NCBI GenBank assembly: GCA_020072645.1
Contig: JAIQGK010000003.1
Span: 682,001 to 746,000, forward strand
Direction of reading: 5' to 3'
DNA: 64,000 nt
Source: Terriglobia bacterium
GTDB taxonomy: Bacteria > Acidobacteriota > Terriglobia > Terriglobales > Acidobacteriaceae
Positions 43,961 to 52,538 of the stretch are shown here, in pieces; the stretch's first letter is position 1; the number at the start of each line of letters is the position of its first letter. The notes beneath the pieces are model-generated. The model searched no databases and was not told the DNA's origin. It saw nothing but the letters and a program-made list of their open reading frames with translations. A program made the position numbers and the translations under genes.

Positions 43961-44326
43961 ACCTTCTCTTTTCCTCCGATAAAGTTGTGTTGCCGAGATG
44001 ACTCGCTATTGACGTGAAGTGTCACTCGGTGCTCGGACAGTTAGTGTGCAATTGAGGGCAGCATTACCTCACAACTTCACAAATTCCTGCTGAGCGGCAA
44101 CTAAAGAAGCATTTGGTGTTCCACGTCCGCAACCACTACGTGAAACAACAGGCCCAGCATTTCAGAGTTCGAAAACGAGTGACGGACTGACAGCCTCCTG
44201 AGACCATCCCACAACGGCTAGAGCGGCTGTTTCTGCAACTTTTCATATACACACTGGCGAGCGGTTACGAAATTCGGGAACATCGCAACCAAAAATCAGC
44301 TCATTGCGATTGATTTTCAGATGAAT
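43961..44326. other. Intergenic region between the divergent HAF and TetR genes
   Basis: About 365 bases. It contains the right-hand direct repeat TTAGTGTGCAATT..GGGCAG (44041-44061), about 80 bases upstream of the HAF gene. No small gene or RNA recognised. Confidence 0.35.
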
Positions 44327-44331
44327 AACAT

Positions 44332-44349
44332 ACATACTAGTTGGTATGT
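44332..44349. promoter_or_regulatory. TetR operator overlapping its own start codon
   Basis: ACATAC-tagttg-GTATGT, perfect 6-bp arms; the ATG at 44346 lies inside the right arm. Additional overlapping AACATAC/GTATGTT symmetry spans 44327-44350. Confidence 0.6.
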
Positions 44350-45029
44350 TACGTGTTGGAGACAAGAAACGACGATTGCGTGATCCAGAACGCACGCGGG
44401 AACGCTTGCTGCAAGCGGGGTTTCACGAGGTCTACAGATCGGGGTTCCAGAGCGCCAGCGTCGATACGATTCTGGCTGCCACCAATGTCACCAAGGGGGC
44501 GCTCTACCACCATTTCAATAGCAAGGAAGAACTTGGACATGCCATCATCGAAGAGATCATCGCAAAATTCACCCGCGACAAGTGGTTGCGTCCTCTGCAC
44601 CGGGCCAAGGACCCGATCAATACATTGATCGGCATTGTCCGGGCGACATCAGTGCGCCCAAAAGATATAAAGGGCGGTTGTCCTCTGGTCAATTTAACGC
44701 AGGAGATGTCTGCTCTGGACGAACAATTCCGTAAGCGGTTGGAAACCATCTTCCATGCCTGGCAAGAAGGAATTGCCACAGCTTTGCGGAGGGGGCAGGT
44801 TCAAGGAACGGTCCGCCGCGATTTGGTTCCAGAAGAGGCTGCCGGTTTTCTGATCGCGATGTACGAGGGCTACGTCATGTTAGCCAAGAATGCTCAGGAT
44901 GCGGAGGTGTGGAATGTGGGGATGAGAAATATCGTGGGATGGCTGAAGTCTCTTCATGCACCTCGTCAATCGCGTAGAGGCGGACGGCGTTTGATGTCAA
45001 AAGGGCGCGTTGTTAAGCAAGGGCAGTGA
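44346..45029 (+). CDS. TetR/AcrR-family regulator
   Basis: 227-aa TetR-type regulator; HTH at about 38-60 (ASVDTILAATNVTKGALYHHF). The ligand domain includes KGGCPLVNLTQEMSALDEQFRKRLE, a pattern common in TetR proteins related to NemR/AefR that respond to electrophiles or drugs. The C-terminal 25 residues are strongly basic. The start codon lies within a palindromic operator, implying tight autorepression and perhaps leaderless mRNA; a downstream start is possible but would remove part of the first helix. The next gene begins 20 bases later. Confidence 0.85.
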   Translation: MLRVGDKKRRLRDPERTRERLLQAGFHEVYRSGFQSASVDTILAATNVTKGALYHHFNSKEELGHAIIEEIIAKFTRDKWLRPLHRAKDPINTLIGIVRATSVRPKDIKGGCPLVNLTQEMSALDEQFRKRLETIFHAWQEGIATALRRGQVQGTVRRDLVPEEAAGFLIAMYEGYVMLAKNAQDAEVWNVGMRNIVGWLKSLHAPRQSRRGGRRLMSKGRVVKQGQ

Positions 45030-45049
45030 TTCTGGCACAGGAGGAACCG

Positions 45050-45766
45050 ATGAACCGAGCACGATTGGCAGTGATGGCTTCTCTGATTTTCGTCGTCACA
45101 CTTGGGACGATTGGAATAAAAAAATCGCAAGGACAGGCACCCAAAATATCGTATTCGAGCATGGCGCCACTCGATCAGTACCTCATGGCAGACCGAAATG
45201 CAGAGATCGCCATGGCTCGAAGCGCAGCTCCGGATGCCATATCAGGTGATGCAAAGATTCTGGTCCTTGGGCGTCATGGCTATGAAACCGCCGTCGAAGG
45301 CAAGAATGGTTTTGTATGTGTTGTCGAGCGAGGGTGGATGTCCCCCTCCGACGCGCCGGAATTTTGGAACCCTAAAATTCGAGGCCCAATCTGTTTCAAT
45401 CCGCCGGCCGCCCGGTCCATTTTGCCGGCTACTTATAAGAGAACAGAGATGGCGGTTGCAGGGCGAACGAAGGCCGAGATCATCGAGGGCAACAAAGCAG
45501 CATTTGAAAAAGGTGAGCTACCGCCGCTCGAACCAGGTGCAATGAGTTACATGATGTCGAGGAGAGCTTATCTCACCGATCGCGGTGATCACAATCTGGC
45601 CCACTTGATGTTTTATGCGCCTCCACTGGAAGGCAAGGCGTGGGGTGCCGACATGCCTAAATCGCCGGTAATGTTGATTCCACAATTCAAAGGCGTTCAA
45701 CCAATCGACGTTTTTGTGGTTTCCGTGGGCAGGTGGTCAGACGGGTCCGCTGCCCCGGTTATGTAG
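45050..45766 (+). CDS. Secreted hypothetical protein
   Basis: 238 aa with an N-terminal signal or anchor (MNRARLAVMASLIFVVTLGTIGI). The mature part contains LGRHGYETAVEGKNGFVCVVERGW and ARSILPATYKRTEMAVAGRTKAEI; no known catalytic motif. The ATG at 45050 has a perfect AGGAGG 5 bases upstream, so the in-frame ATG at 45026 is rejected. Likely co-transcribed with, and controlled by, the TetR gene before it. I do not recognise the family. Confidence 0.75.
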   Translation: MNRARLAVMASLIFVVTLGTIGIKKSQGQAPKISYSSMAPLDQYLMADRNAEIAMARSAAPDAISGDAKILVLGRHGYETAVEGKNGFVCVVERGWMSPSDAPEFWNPKIRGPICFNPPAARSILPATYKRTEMAVAGRTKAEIIEGNKAAFEKGELPPLEPGAMSYMMSRRAYLTDRGDHNLAHLMFYAPPLEGKAWGADMPKSPVMLIPQFKGVQPIDVFVVSVGRWSDGSAAPVM

Positions 45767-45857
45767 GACCATTGCATATAGAAGCAGCGCACTCGTCCGT
45801 CTGGCTTACCGTAGCACGAAGTCGAAAAACGAGAAGGGTAATGCAAGGGGTTCCATC

Positions 45858-46412
45858 ATGAGCGCCCGCGAGATTCAGGATCAGAAGGCCATTGCCGGTG
45901 AGATGTTTGTTCAACAAGCAGGGGAGTACAACCTTGAATCGACGGCGGAAAATCGGTCTTGCGAGCCCGAAGATACATCATCGCTTCCGGCAATCCGGGT
46001 TGCTGCTGCAAACCTCATGCGGGCCTTGCGGCAGTTGGAGGTTATAGCGAAACGCCATGCGCCACGAATCGCGTTCAAGGCAAAGGGTAGCATCCTGCTC
46101 TTGGATGTAGCCGACATCCTTGCAGTGCAAGCCGAAGGCAATTACGTTTCGTTGCGACACCGAACGAATCCCTATTTGGTGCGCGAGTCCCTCTCTTCCA
46201 TGGCGGAGAAGCTCAGACCCCACGGTTTTATCCGCATCCACCGCTCGGTCATCGTGAATATTTCAGCCGTCGAGGAGATCCAACCTTTACCGACGGGCGA
46301 GTACAGGCTGCGTGTAAAAGGTGGGCAGGAATACCTGGTAACACGTACATACAAACGTAACCTTAGAGATCTGGCGCAACTGTGGATAGGCTCAGAGCGC
46401 CTTCCCGGCTAA
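45858..46412 (+). CDS. LytTR-domain DNA-binding protein
   Basis: 184-aa protein with a C-terminal LytTR domain (about 80-182): RIAFKAKGSILLLDVADILAVQAEGNYVSL, FIRIHRSVIVNISAVEEI and the last strands are all typical. The N-terminal 75 residues are not a receiver domain, so this is a stand-alone LytTR regulator. Start chosen at 45858 after AAGGGG; the frame is open further upstream into the previous gene. Possible member of the TetR-secreted protein operon. Confidence 0.85.
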   Translation: MSAREIQDQKAIAGEMFVQQAGEYNLESTAENRSCEPEDTSSLPAIRVAAANLMRALRQLEVIAKRHAPRIAFKAKGSILLLDVADILAVQAEGNYVSLRHRTNPYLVRESLSSMAEKLRPHGFIRIHRSVIVNISAVEEIQPLPTGEYRLRVKGGQEYLVTRTYKRNLRDLAQLWIGSERLPG

Positions 46413-46461
46413 CAGCTTCCGCTCGCATTATGTGTGCTTAACGGAACCGCACGCTATCACG

Positions 46462-46525
46462 CAATCGTCACCGTCACCTCACTCCCTTTGTCCGCCATCG
46501 CCACGCGCGATGCTGCTGCTTTATT
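46462..46525 (-). pseudogene. 3'-terminal remnant of a SAM hydrolase gene
   Basis: 64 bases identical except for one base to 49300-49363, the last codons of the intact SAM hydrolase gene 2.8 kb away. The remnant ends abruptly at 46525 and is followed after 18 bases by decayed copy 4 of the small gene family. Confidence 0.75.
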
Positions 46526-46543
46526 CGTCTATTCTCCACAAAC

Positions 46544-46659
46544 CCGATCTTGTCCATCTCCAAGCCGGAATATGTTTCCTTTCGCCGGCGCAGATAGGGG
46601 CTGCGCAACAGAGCAAAGCGATAACAGCGGGTTAGTCCCAAAAAATCGAGTTAACGCAT
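46544..46659 (-). pseudogene. Decayed copy of the small Trp/Arg-rich gene (copy 4)
   Basis: Codon 3 is a stop, yet the later reading matches the intact gene (LLRSPYLRRRKETYSGLEMDKIG). The most diverged of the four copies. The surrounding 46413-46760 holds no other recognisable gene. Confidence 0.65.
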
Positions 46660-46760
46660 GTAGTATATGGCACCCGACTCCATTGGCAGAATCGGGTGCC
46701 ACATCACTTCTTTCATGGGCTCCGGTTGAAACGTAAGCGGCCCCAACCGTTGAGTTCCCG

Positions 46761-47831
46761 TTAAAGCGCTTGGCCCCCGGTGGTCAATTCGCTGAGCCGC
46801 TTTTCATCCACTTGCTCCAGCGACTGAGGAATTTGGGAATACTCCAACTGCGTGGACATCTGCTGTCCTGAAGTAATGATGTATTGGACGAAATCCTTCA
46901 GGGCTTCGCGCTTGTTGCGGTCTGCTGCGTCTTTCGGTATGAGAAGGTACGTCATGCCGCTTATAGGATAGGCGTTTCTGGCTGCCGGTGGCGGCTCAAC
47001 AATTGAAGACCTCAGATCGGTATCGAGCTTGTCTTTAAAAGCGTCAATTGCCGCGGTTGCTCCGCCTGTGCTGGGACTCACCCATTCCCCCGCTTTGTTC
47101 TGGACATCGGCCACAGGCAGATGGTTTTGGCTGGCATAGTTAAGCTCAACGTAGCCAATTCCTCCCTCGCTTTGCTTGACGATAGCGGTAACGCCCTCAC
47201 TGCCCTTGCCGCCAAGCCCCACGGGCCAGTTTACTGAAAGGCCTTTGCCCGCCTTCTTTGCCCATGCCGGGCTGATCTCGGTTAGATAGGTAGTGAAGAT
47301 GTTGGTTGTGCCGCTGCCGTCGGAACGGTGGACCACAACGATTGGTTCATCGGGAAATTTGACGCCGGGGTTCGATTTAACTAGGGCGGGATCTCGCCAG
47401 CTCTTGATGGTTCCCAGATAGATGCCGGACAGGACCGCCGGCGTTAACTTGAGCGGCTGTTTGAGGTCGGGAAGATTGTAAGTAACACAGACTGGTCCCG
47501 CGCTCTCGGCGATCTGAATCAGTGCTGGCATACTTTTCAGCTGCTCATCGGATAGGGCGGCGTCGCTTGCGCCGAAATCCACCAGATTGTTTTGCAGCTG
47601 CTTAATGCCGCCGCCACTCCCAATCGATTGGTAATTCACCTGCACATTCGGATGGGACTGATGATACTCATCAATCCATTTGGACATAATTGGTGTCACG
47701 AACGTACTGCCCGCGCCGGTGATTGTGATGGTCTCCGCCTTTGGAGCACCACTGGTAGAACTGCACCCCGATACGGCAATCATGACTATAGGCATAACTA
47801 AAACAACGCATCTAAGAATTATTCGCTGCAT
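46761..47831 (-). CDS. pstS: Phosphate-binding protein PstS
   Basis: 356-aa periplasmic phosphate-binding lipoprotein. Lipobox VSGC, then GAGSTFVTPIMSKWIDEY, GSGGGIKQL, DFGASDAALS and VVHRSDGSGTTNIFTTYL, which form the phosphate pocket. GAGGAGG ribosome site. No pstC, pstA, pstB or phoU is adjacent, so it is either a detached copy or serves a transporter encoded elsewhere. An upstream AT-rich TTAACA/TTAATA pair could be a Pho-type site, but this is weak. Confidence 0.95.
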   Translation of the reverse strand: MQRIILRCVVLVMPIVMIAVSGCSSTSGAPKAETITITGAGSTFVTPIMSKWIDEYHQSHPNVQVNYQSIGSGGGIKQLQNNLVDFGASDAALSDEQLKSMPALIQIAESAGPVCVTYNLPDLKQPLKLTPAVLSGIYLGTIKSWRDPALVKSNPGVKFPDEPIVVVHRSDGSGTTNIFTTYLTEISPAWAKKAGKGLSVNWPVGLGGKGSEGVTAIVKQSEGGIGYVELNYASQNHLPVADVQNKAGEWVSPSTGGATAAIDAFKDKLDTDLRSSIVEPPPAARNAYPISGMTYLLIPKDAADRNKREALKDFVQYIITSGQQMSTQLEYSQIPQSLEQVDEKRLSELTTGGQAL

Positions 47832-48016
47832 GGATTTTCCTCCTCGCCTTCATGCAAAGCTCGTGTGCATCGTAGCGACCCATTATTAAATTGATGTTAA
47901 AAAATTATTTGCGCACATCGTGGACACGTTCATTGCACCAAAGCTGATGCATGGTCCGAATGTTTGAGCTCAGGCGAAATCTTTGTTGTGAGAAGCTCTT
48001 TTATGAATTGTCCTTG

Positions 48017-49018
48017 TTAATCCGAGGGAGCGTAAAACCCTTCCTTGGCAGACACGTGTAACGGAGGAAGCCCTTTTGGTGGCAATAATTTGACTCTGAT
48101 CTTGTGCCATTTGCCGTCGTGGGGTTTTGTTGCTGGCTTGTAGGCGATGATATATTCGTTGCGGAGGGCAATGCCTATCTTCATTGCCACATCAGGCAGT
48201 TCGTCCAAATTGGAGACGGTAAAACTCTGTCCGCCGGTTATCTCTGTGATGTCAGATAGCAACTCGGGCCCGAGTCGTTCTTCTGGAGTAGTCGCAACTG
48301 CGTCGAACAACCCCATGGCGAAGATTTGCACGTCCGCTTCTTCTACGAGTGACTTTACTTCTTTCTCCGTATAGCGGCTGTGATTATCGCCGCCATCAGA
48401 AATTATCAGGAGTGCCTTGCGGCTATTTCGCGCATCTTTCATTGCCGAAAGGGCAAGATAGACGGCATCGAGTAAAGCTGTCCTGCCTTTTGGTTGCGTA
48501 AGTATGAGCCTGTCCTCGATGTTTTCGATCTTTCTGCTGAATCTGGTGGTGAGTTGCGGCCGGTCGGAGAATGTAATCAAAAAGAATTCGTCCCGCGGGT
48601 TGGCGGTTCGCAAGAATTCTGTGACCGCTTGCCGGGCTTTCAATATCTTGTCATTCATGCTCCCGCTGATATCAAGAATGATTCCGACTGAAACGGGAGT
48701 GTCTTCACTCCAGAGGGCCTGGACGCTTTCTTTCTCTTTGCCTTGATAGATTGCGAAATTATCTTTATCGAGGCCCGTCACCAGTCGGTCCATTGAATCA
48801 GTCACCGTGGCTGGCACTAGGATCAGGTTAACATCTTTGCGAAAGGGTTTAGAGTGGTTATCTCCCGTAGCCGTTGCGGGACCGGTGACCGCTCGTACAA
48901 CCGGCGGAGTGATATGGACATTAACGTCCTGACAAAAAGCTGAGGGAAGCAGGATTGTGCCGCCAGCGAGTGAGAAGAAAAATACCAGAAGTAATGTTGC
49001 GTGAATCGCTCTTTTCAT
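48017..49018 (-). CDS. Secreted VWFA-domain protein (acidobacterial type)
   Basis: 333 aa with signal peptide (cut near AFC-QD, residue 30). VWA domain about 108-300 with intact metal site: Asp116-x-Ser118-x-Ser120 (DISGSM), Thr in KGRTALLDAV and Asp in LLIISDGGDN. The lead NLILVPATVTDSMDRLVTGLDKDNFAIYQ and ending YIIAYKPATKPHDGKWHKIRVKL are typical of the VWFA-related proteins expanded in Acidobacteriota. Probably an adhesive or scaffold protein outside the cytoplasm; role unknown. Confidence 0.9.
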   Translation of the reverse strand: MKRAIHATLLLVFFFSLAGGTILLPSAFCQDVNVHITPPVVRAVTGPATATGDNHSKPFRKDVNLILVPATVTDSMDRLVTGLDKDNFAIYQGKEKESVQALWSEDTPVSVGIILDISGSMNDKILKARQAVTEFLRTANPRDEFFLITFSDRPQLTTRFSRKIENIEDRLILTQPKGRTALLDAVYLALSAMKDARNSRKALLIISDGGDNHSRYTEKEVKSLVEEADVQIFAMGLFDAVATTPEERLGPELLSDITEITGGQSFTVSNLDELPDVAMKIGIALRNEYIIAYKPATKPHDGKWHKIRVKLLPPKGLPPLHVSAKEGFYAPSD

Positions 49019-49294
49019 GGCTGCACCTTCCCTGGAACCGCACTCAAAAGCGCGCCTTAGCTACAACAGATGAATGGTTTGATTCCAGGGATTGCTCATC
49101 TTATGCCTGTTGATGTGCTTGCGATTTCTGGCCCAATAATAGGAACTTGAGTCGTGGATATCAGAAACGATTGAGGATGCACTGGCCTCAGCATCGGCCC
49201 CTCTTAATTGGTAGGCCACAAAGGGTGAGAAAACGACAAAAACCTCTACAATTTCAAGGTGGGACTTAAAGGCCATGTCTGGCCGGAAAGGCCG

Positions 49295-50098
49295 CTACCC
49301 AATCGTCACCGTCACCTCACTCCCTTTGTCCGCCATCGCCACGCGTGATGCTGCTGCTTTATTTGCGGAAATTTCCAGAAAGCCGGTGCTGCCCAGGAGT
49401 GCGAACAACTCTCCTGGCGCGCCTTCAGCGTAGCTGGAAACAAGCTTGGTGACTTCAGCTTTGCCCACGGTGATCTTGAAGGCCTTTTGCGAACCATCAA
49501 AAATCTGCGGAATATTATTGGGAGAGATATTCGTGATCAGGTTGCCGAACTTGTCTGTTTTCAGCACCAGGCCTTTCCATGAATTTTCAGAAGTTGCTTT
49601 TGGCGTGGGCGCAAGAAAACGAACGTAATCGGTAATCTCTTCTCCAAACTTGGCGGTATCCACCCCTTTGCTCAGGTAAGCCGCCACCGGCGCGAAAATA
49701 TCGCGGCCATGGAAGGTCTTGCTTACGGGATGATGAAAATAATGTTCTGAAGTGATGTGACGAACGGTTACGCGCTCCTCGCGCTCATACACCAATGAGA
49801 GCACACCGTTATCGGGCGCTACGAAAAGATATTGGCCTATCGTTGCAATGATCGGTCTCCGTGGTCCACCCACGCCGGGATCAACCACGACCACATGTAC
49901 AGTGTCCTTGGGGAAATAGTGGTACGCCTGTGAGACAGCAAGCGCGCCGTCCAGAACGTCAAAGGACTGTACGGCATTGGTGATATCCACCACTTGGGCT
50001 GTTGGATTAATGCTGTGAATAACCCCTTTCATTGCACCTACATAATGCTCCGTCAAACCGAAGTCGGTCGTGAGCGTGATCATTCGTTGAAAAGGCAC
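49295..50098 (-). CDS. SAM hydrolase (adenosine-forming, DUF62)
   Basis: 267-aa member of the SAM hydroxide adenosyltransferase / fluorinase-chlorinase superfamily (DUF62). Signature segments: ITLTTDFGLTEHYVGAMKG, VVVVDPGVGG, FVAPDNGVLS, FHGRDIFAPVAAYL and DKFGNLITNI. Non-halogenase members hydrolyse SAM to adenosine and methionine. The GTG at 50098 is preferred, with GGGAG 7 bases upstream; an ATG 5 codons later is possible. The last 64 bases have a near-identical partial copy at 46462. Confidence 0.93.
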   Translation of the reverse strand: MPFQRMITLTTDFGLTEHYVGAMKGVIHSINPTAQVVDITNAVQSFDVLDGALAVSQAYHYFPKDTVHVVVVDPGVGGPRRPIIATIGQYLFVAPDNGVLSLVYEREERVTVRHITSEHYFHHPVSKTFHGRDIFAPVAAYLSKGVDTAKFGEEITDYVRFLAPTPKATSENSWKGLVLKTDKFGNLITNISPNNIPQIFDGSQKAFKITVGKAEVTKLVSSYAEGAPGELFALLGSTGFLEISANKAAASRVAMADKGSEVTVTIG

Positions 50099-50479
50099 TA
50101 ATGTCTCCCTGCTGCGGTTGGAAAGGCTTCCCGCGAAGGTATCGCGTGGCTTCCGCTCAAGTCAAGCCAGCGTAGTTCTTTGGATAACAGCGTGAGAAAA
50201 CTCAAGAGGGCTATGTCCATCGTTACTGTAATTCGTGTAATCAATGTTCTGAAATTGGAAATTTTTAACTCAAAACGTCAAAAGAAGTGTGCGGTCGTTT
50301 ACCTTCCGAATGGTAGTTAACTTTGTAAAGCGGGAACCGTTAGCGGCGGGAACCCACGCACTTCTTTAATTAAGAGCACGACAATTAAAGCAGATTTGCC
50401 GCGCACAAGCGCGACTAGGGTATTTTTCGTCGCTGCGGATCCGGGAAGTCACACCCTTCGGGCCAAAGGAATTGAATAT
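50099..50479. other. Intergenic region between divergent genes
   Basis: About 380 bases between the SAM hydrolase and the NtrC-like regulator. The regulator frame stays open back to 50396 but that part reads as poor protein. No repeat or RNA recognised; no sigma54 -24/-12 pair found. Confidence 0.35.
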
Positions 50480-51946
50480 ATGGCTTCCAGAGTAGCGGAA
50501 AGGGAATTTATGTCGACTGCAGTGCGGGCCATCCCCCGAGTAGAAGTTTCACCAGCCGAATCTTTATTTCTCCTGATTGTTGATGCAGATCGTTGGGCCA
50601 GGGACATTTCCAGGGACGTTGCCGCCAGCATGGGCTTCAAGGTCTACACCGCCGACAACACTCGCGCGGCATTGCGACAGATGGAAGTTCAGCCTGTCGA
50701 TGTGGTCCTTCTTGACGTACGCCAGTCAAGCCAGGAGGGAGTTGATCTGCTGGCAAAGTTCAAGGAAATACATCCCCAGACTGAAATCATCATGGTCAGC
50801 GGGCAAGCCACAGTTGATTCCGTGGTTACGGCCATGAAAAGTGGCGCCTGTGACTTTATCCGTAAACCCTTCAAGAGTGAAGAATTGAAAACCCTCCTCA
50901 CCCGCGCCGCGGGACGCCTGAGAAACTCGCTGGAAGATCGAATCTCCCGCGAGCACTTGCAGGCGAGCCCCGGCTATAACGGCATGCTCGGCCACTCCCC
51001 GGAAATGCAGAAGCTGTATCGCATTGTCACCAAGGTTGCCACCAGCAGGCATCCAGTGTTGGTGCAGGGTGAAAGCGGCACGGGGAAAGAAACCGTTGCG
51101 CGCGCCATTCATGCCAATGGGCCTTTCCGTGACCGTCCTTTCCTCCTTGTGGATTGCGCGGCTACCGGCAATGGCGTTTTAGAAAATGAACTGTTTGGCC
51201 CCCTGAAGTCGGCCAACGGTTCGGCAAAATCCAGGGACGGTATGTTTGCGCTGGCCAGTGGTGGCACCGTTTTCTTCGATGAAATTGGTGAGATGCCTCT
51301 GGACATTCAAGGCAAGCTGGTTCGTGCCTTGCAGGAAAGAGAATTTCACGCGCAAGGCACTGGAAAAGCTATTCCGGTCGATGTCCGAATTGTTGCGGGT
51401 ACCAGCCGTGATCTGGAATCGGCGGTCCAGCAGGGAACTTTCCGCCGCGATCTTTTCTTCCGTCTGAACGTGGTTGGCCTCCGCCTGCCACCGCTTCGTG
51501 ATCGCAAAGAAGATATTCGTCCGCTGGCGGAAAATTTCCTCGAGCGCGTCGGTCAGGCCCGGCACATGCAGTATTCCATCAATCCTGATGCCTTAAAGCT
51601 GCTCCAGTTTTATGAGTGGCCGGGCAACGTGCGTGAACTGGAAAACTGTCTGGAACGTGCTGTGGCAATGAGTCCTGGGTCCGTGTTGCAAACCGCGGAC
51701 TTTCCTCCTCATATACGGTCGGCCTCTCTTCGCACCGTGGGTCCGGAAAAGCAAGCCAGGATACTTCCCTTGGCTGAACTGGAAAAGCAGGCCATTCTGG
51801 ATGCATTGCACCAGCTCAATGGGGATAAACTGATGACCGCGCGAGCGCTGGGAATCGGCAAGACCACTCTGTATCGCAAGCTGAAGGAATATGGAATCGC
51901 GCATTGGATTTCTTCACCAATGCAGACCCCCAACGGGATGAGGTAA
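50480..51946 (+). CDS. NtrC-like regulator lacking the GAFTGA loop
   Basis: About 488 aa. Receiver domain with Asp79 (VVLLDVRQSS), AAA+ domain with Walker A GESGTGKE (197-204) and Walker B VFFDEIGEM, R-finger region and C-terminal Fis-type HTH (NGDKLMTARALGIGKTTLYRKL). Where sigma54 activators have ELFGYxKGAFTGA, this protein reads ELFGPLKSANGSA (237-249), so the sigma54-contact loop is lost. It should therefore not activate sigma54 holoenzyme; a TyrR-like regulator of sigma70 promoters is one option. Start at 50480 chosen for AAAGGAA upstream; 50510 is an alternative. Confidence 0.88.
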   Translation: MASRVAEREFMSTAVRAIPRVEVSPAESLFLLIVDADRWARDISRDVAASMGFKVYTADNTRAALRQMEVQPVDVVLLDVRQSSQEGVDLLAKFKEIHPQTEIIMVSGQATVDSVVTAMKSGACDFIRKPFKSEELKTLLTRAAGRLRNSLEDRISREHLQASPGYNGMLGHSPEMQKLYRIVTKVATSRHPVLVQGESGTGKETVARAIHANGPFRDRPFLLVDCAATGNGVLENELFGPLKSANGSAKSRDGMFALASGGTVFFDEIGEMPLDIQGKLVRALQEREFHAQGTGKAIPVDVRIVAGTSRDLESAVQQGTFRRDLFFRLNVVGLRLPPLRDRKEDIRPLAENFLERVGQARHMQYSINPDALKLLQFYEWPGNVRELENCLERAVAMSPGSVLQTADFPPHIRSASLRTVGPEKQARILPLAELEKQAILDALHQLNGDKLMTARALGIGKTTLYRKLKEYGIAHWISSPMQTPNGMR

Positions 51947-52156
51947 TCGGCTCATCCCTGCCCGAAAAATCTTCACTTAACTTTAGAAGGCACTCCGCCG
52001 AAATGCGCATCCAATGAAAAAGGATGGGCATTGCGGCGGGGGCGTCTTGACCCTGCTTTCCGGAAAACACATTTTCCAGAGACAACTCCGCCCAGAGATG
52101 CCGCTTCTCACCTTTGGTGGTTGCTGACTGAGTTTTCCTAATTTGAAGGGGTATCT

Positions 52157-52303
52157 ATGCTTTGGACGATTTTTGCAATCCTCATTATCCTTTGGCTTCT
52201 GGGCTGGGGATTCCACGTTGCGGGCGGTCTGATCCATCTTTTGCTCGTGATCGCTCTGGTTGTTGCGGTCATCAACTTGGTCACCGGACGCAGGACTGTC
52301 TAG
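52157..52303 (+). CDS. Lmo0937-family small membrane protein (DUF5670)
   Basis: 48-aa protein beginning MLWTIFAILIILWLLG and ending INLVTGRRTV, with two hydrophobic segments separated by GWGFHVAGGLIH. This is the pattern of the lmo0937-type small membrane proteins. AAGGGG ribosome site 7 bases before ATG. Stands alone after the NtrC-like gene. Function unknown. Confidence 0.85.
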   Translation: MLWTIFAILIILWLLGWGFHVAGGLIHLLLVIALVVAVINLVTGRRTV

Positions 52304-52538
52304 CATTTCCGCCGCGAAATCGCGATTGGCAAAGGTTTTGACGAAGTGGGAGTGGGCTGCAACTATAGGCGGCTCTGCTCCCTCTTTTTACGCCAGAAAG
52401 CTCCTGCCCGTTCAGCCCGGGTTGAGAGAGGGCGCTTCTTGCGCCATGTATTGGTATTTAAAGGACATCCTAAGTTCCTCGCACCGAGTCTAATCCCCTT
52501 TGTAAGCTGCATTGGCAGCGGAAATTGGTAGTCAACAG
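52304..52538. other. Leader region of the glycan operon
   Basis: 235 bases before the methyltransferase. TTGACG (about 52340) with AACTAT 17 bases downstream is a possible promoter. No other structure seen. Confidence 0.3.

Noticed and set aside
36262-46760. Insertion sequence or prophage in the accessory region
   Set aside because: Decayed small genes and duplicated fragments suggest rearrangement, but there is no transposase, integrase or attachment-site-like repeat next to a tRNA.
47832-47930. Pho box upstream of pstS
   Set aside because: Only a loose TTAACA/TTAATA pair is visible; no proteobacterial-type CTGTCAT repeat. Too weak to call.
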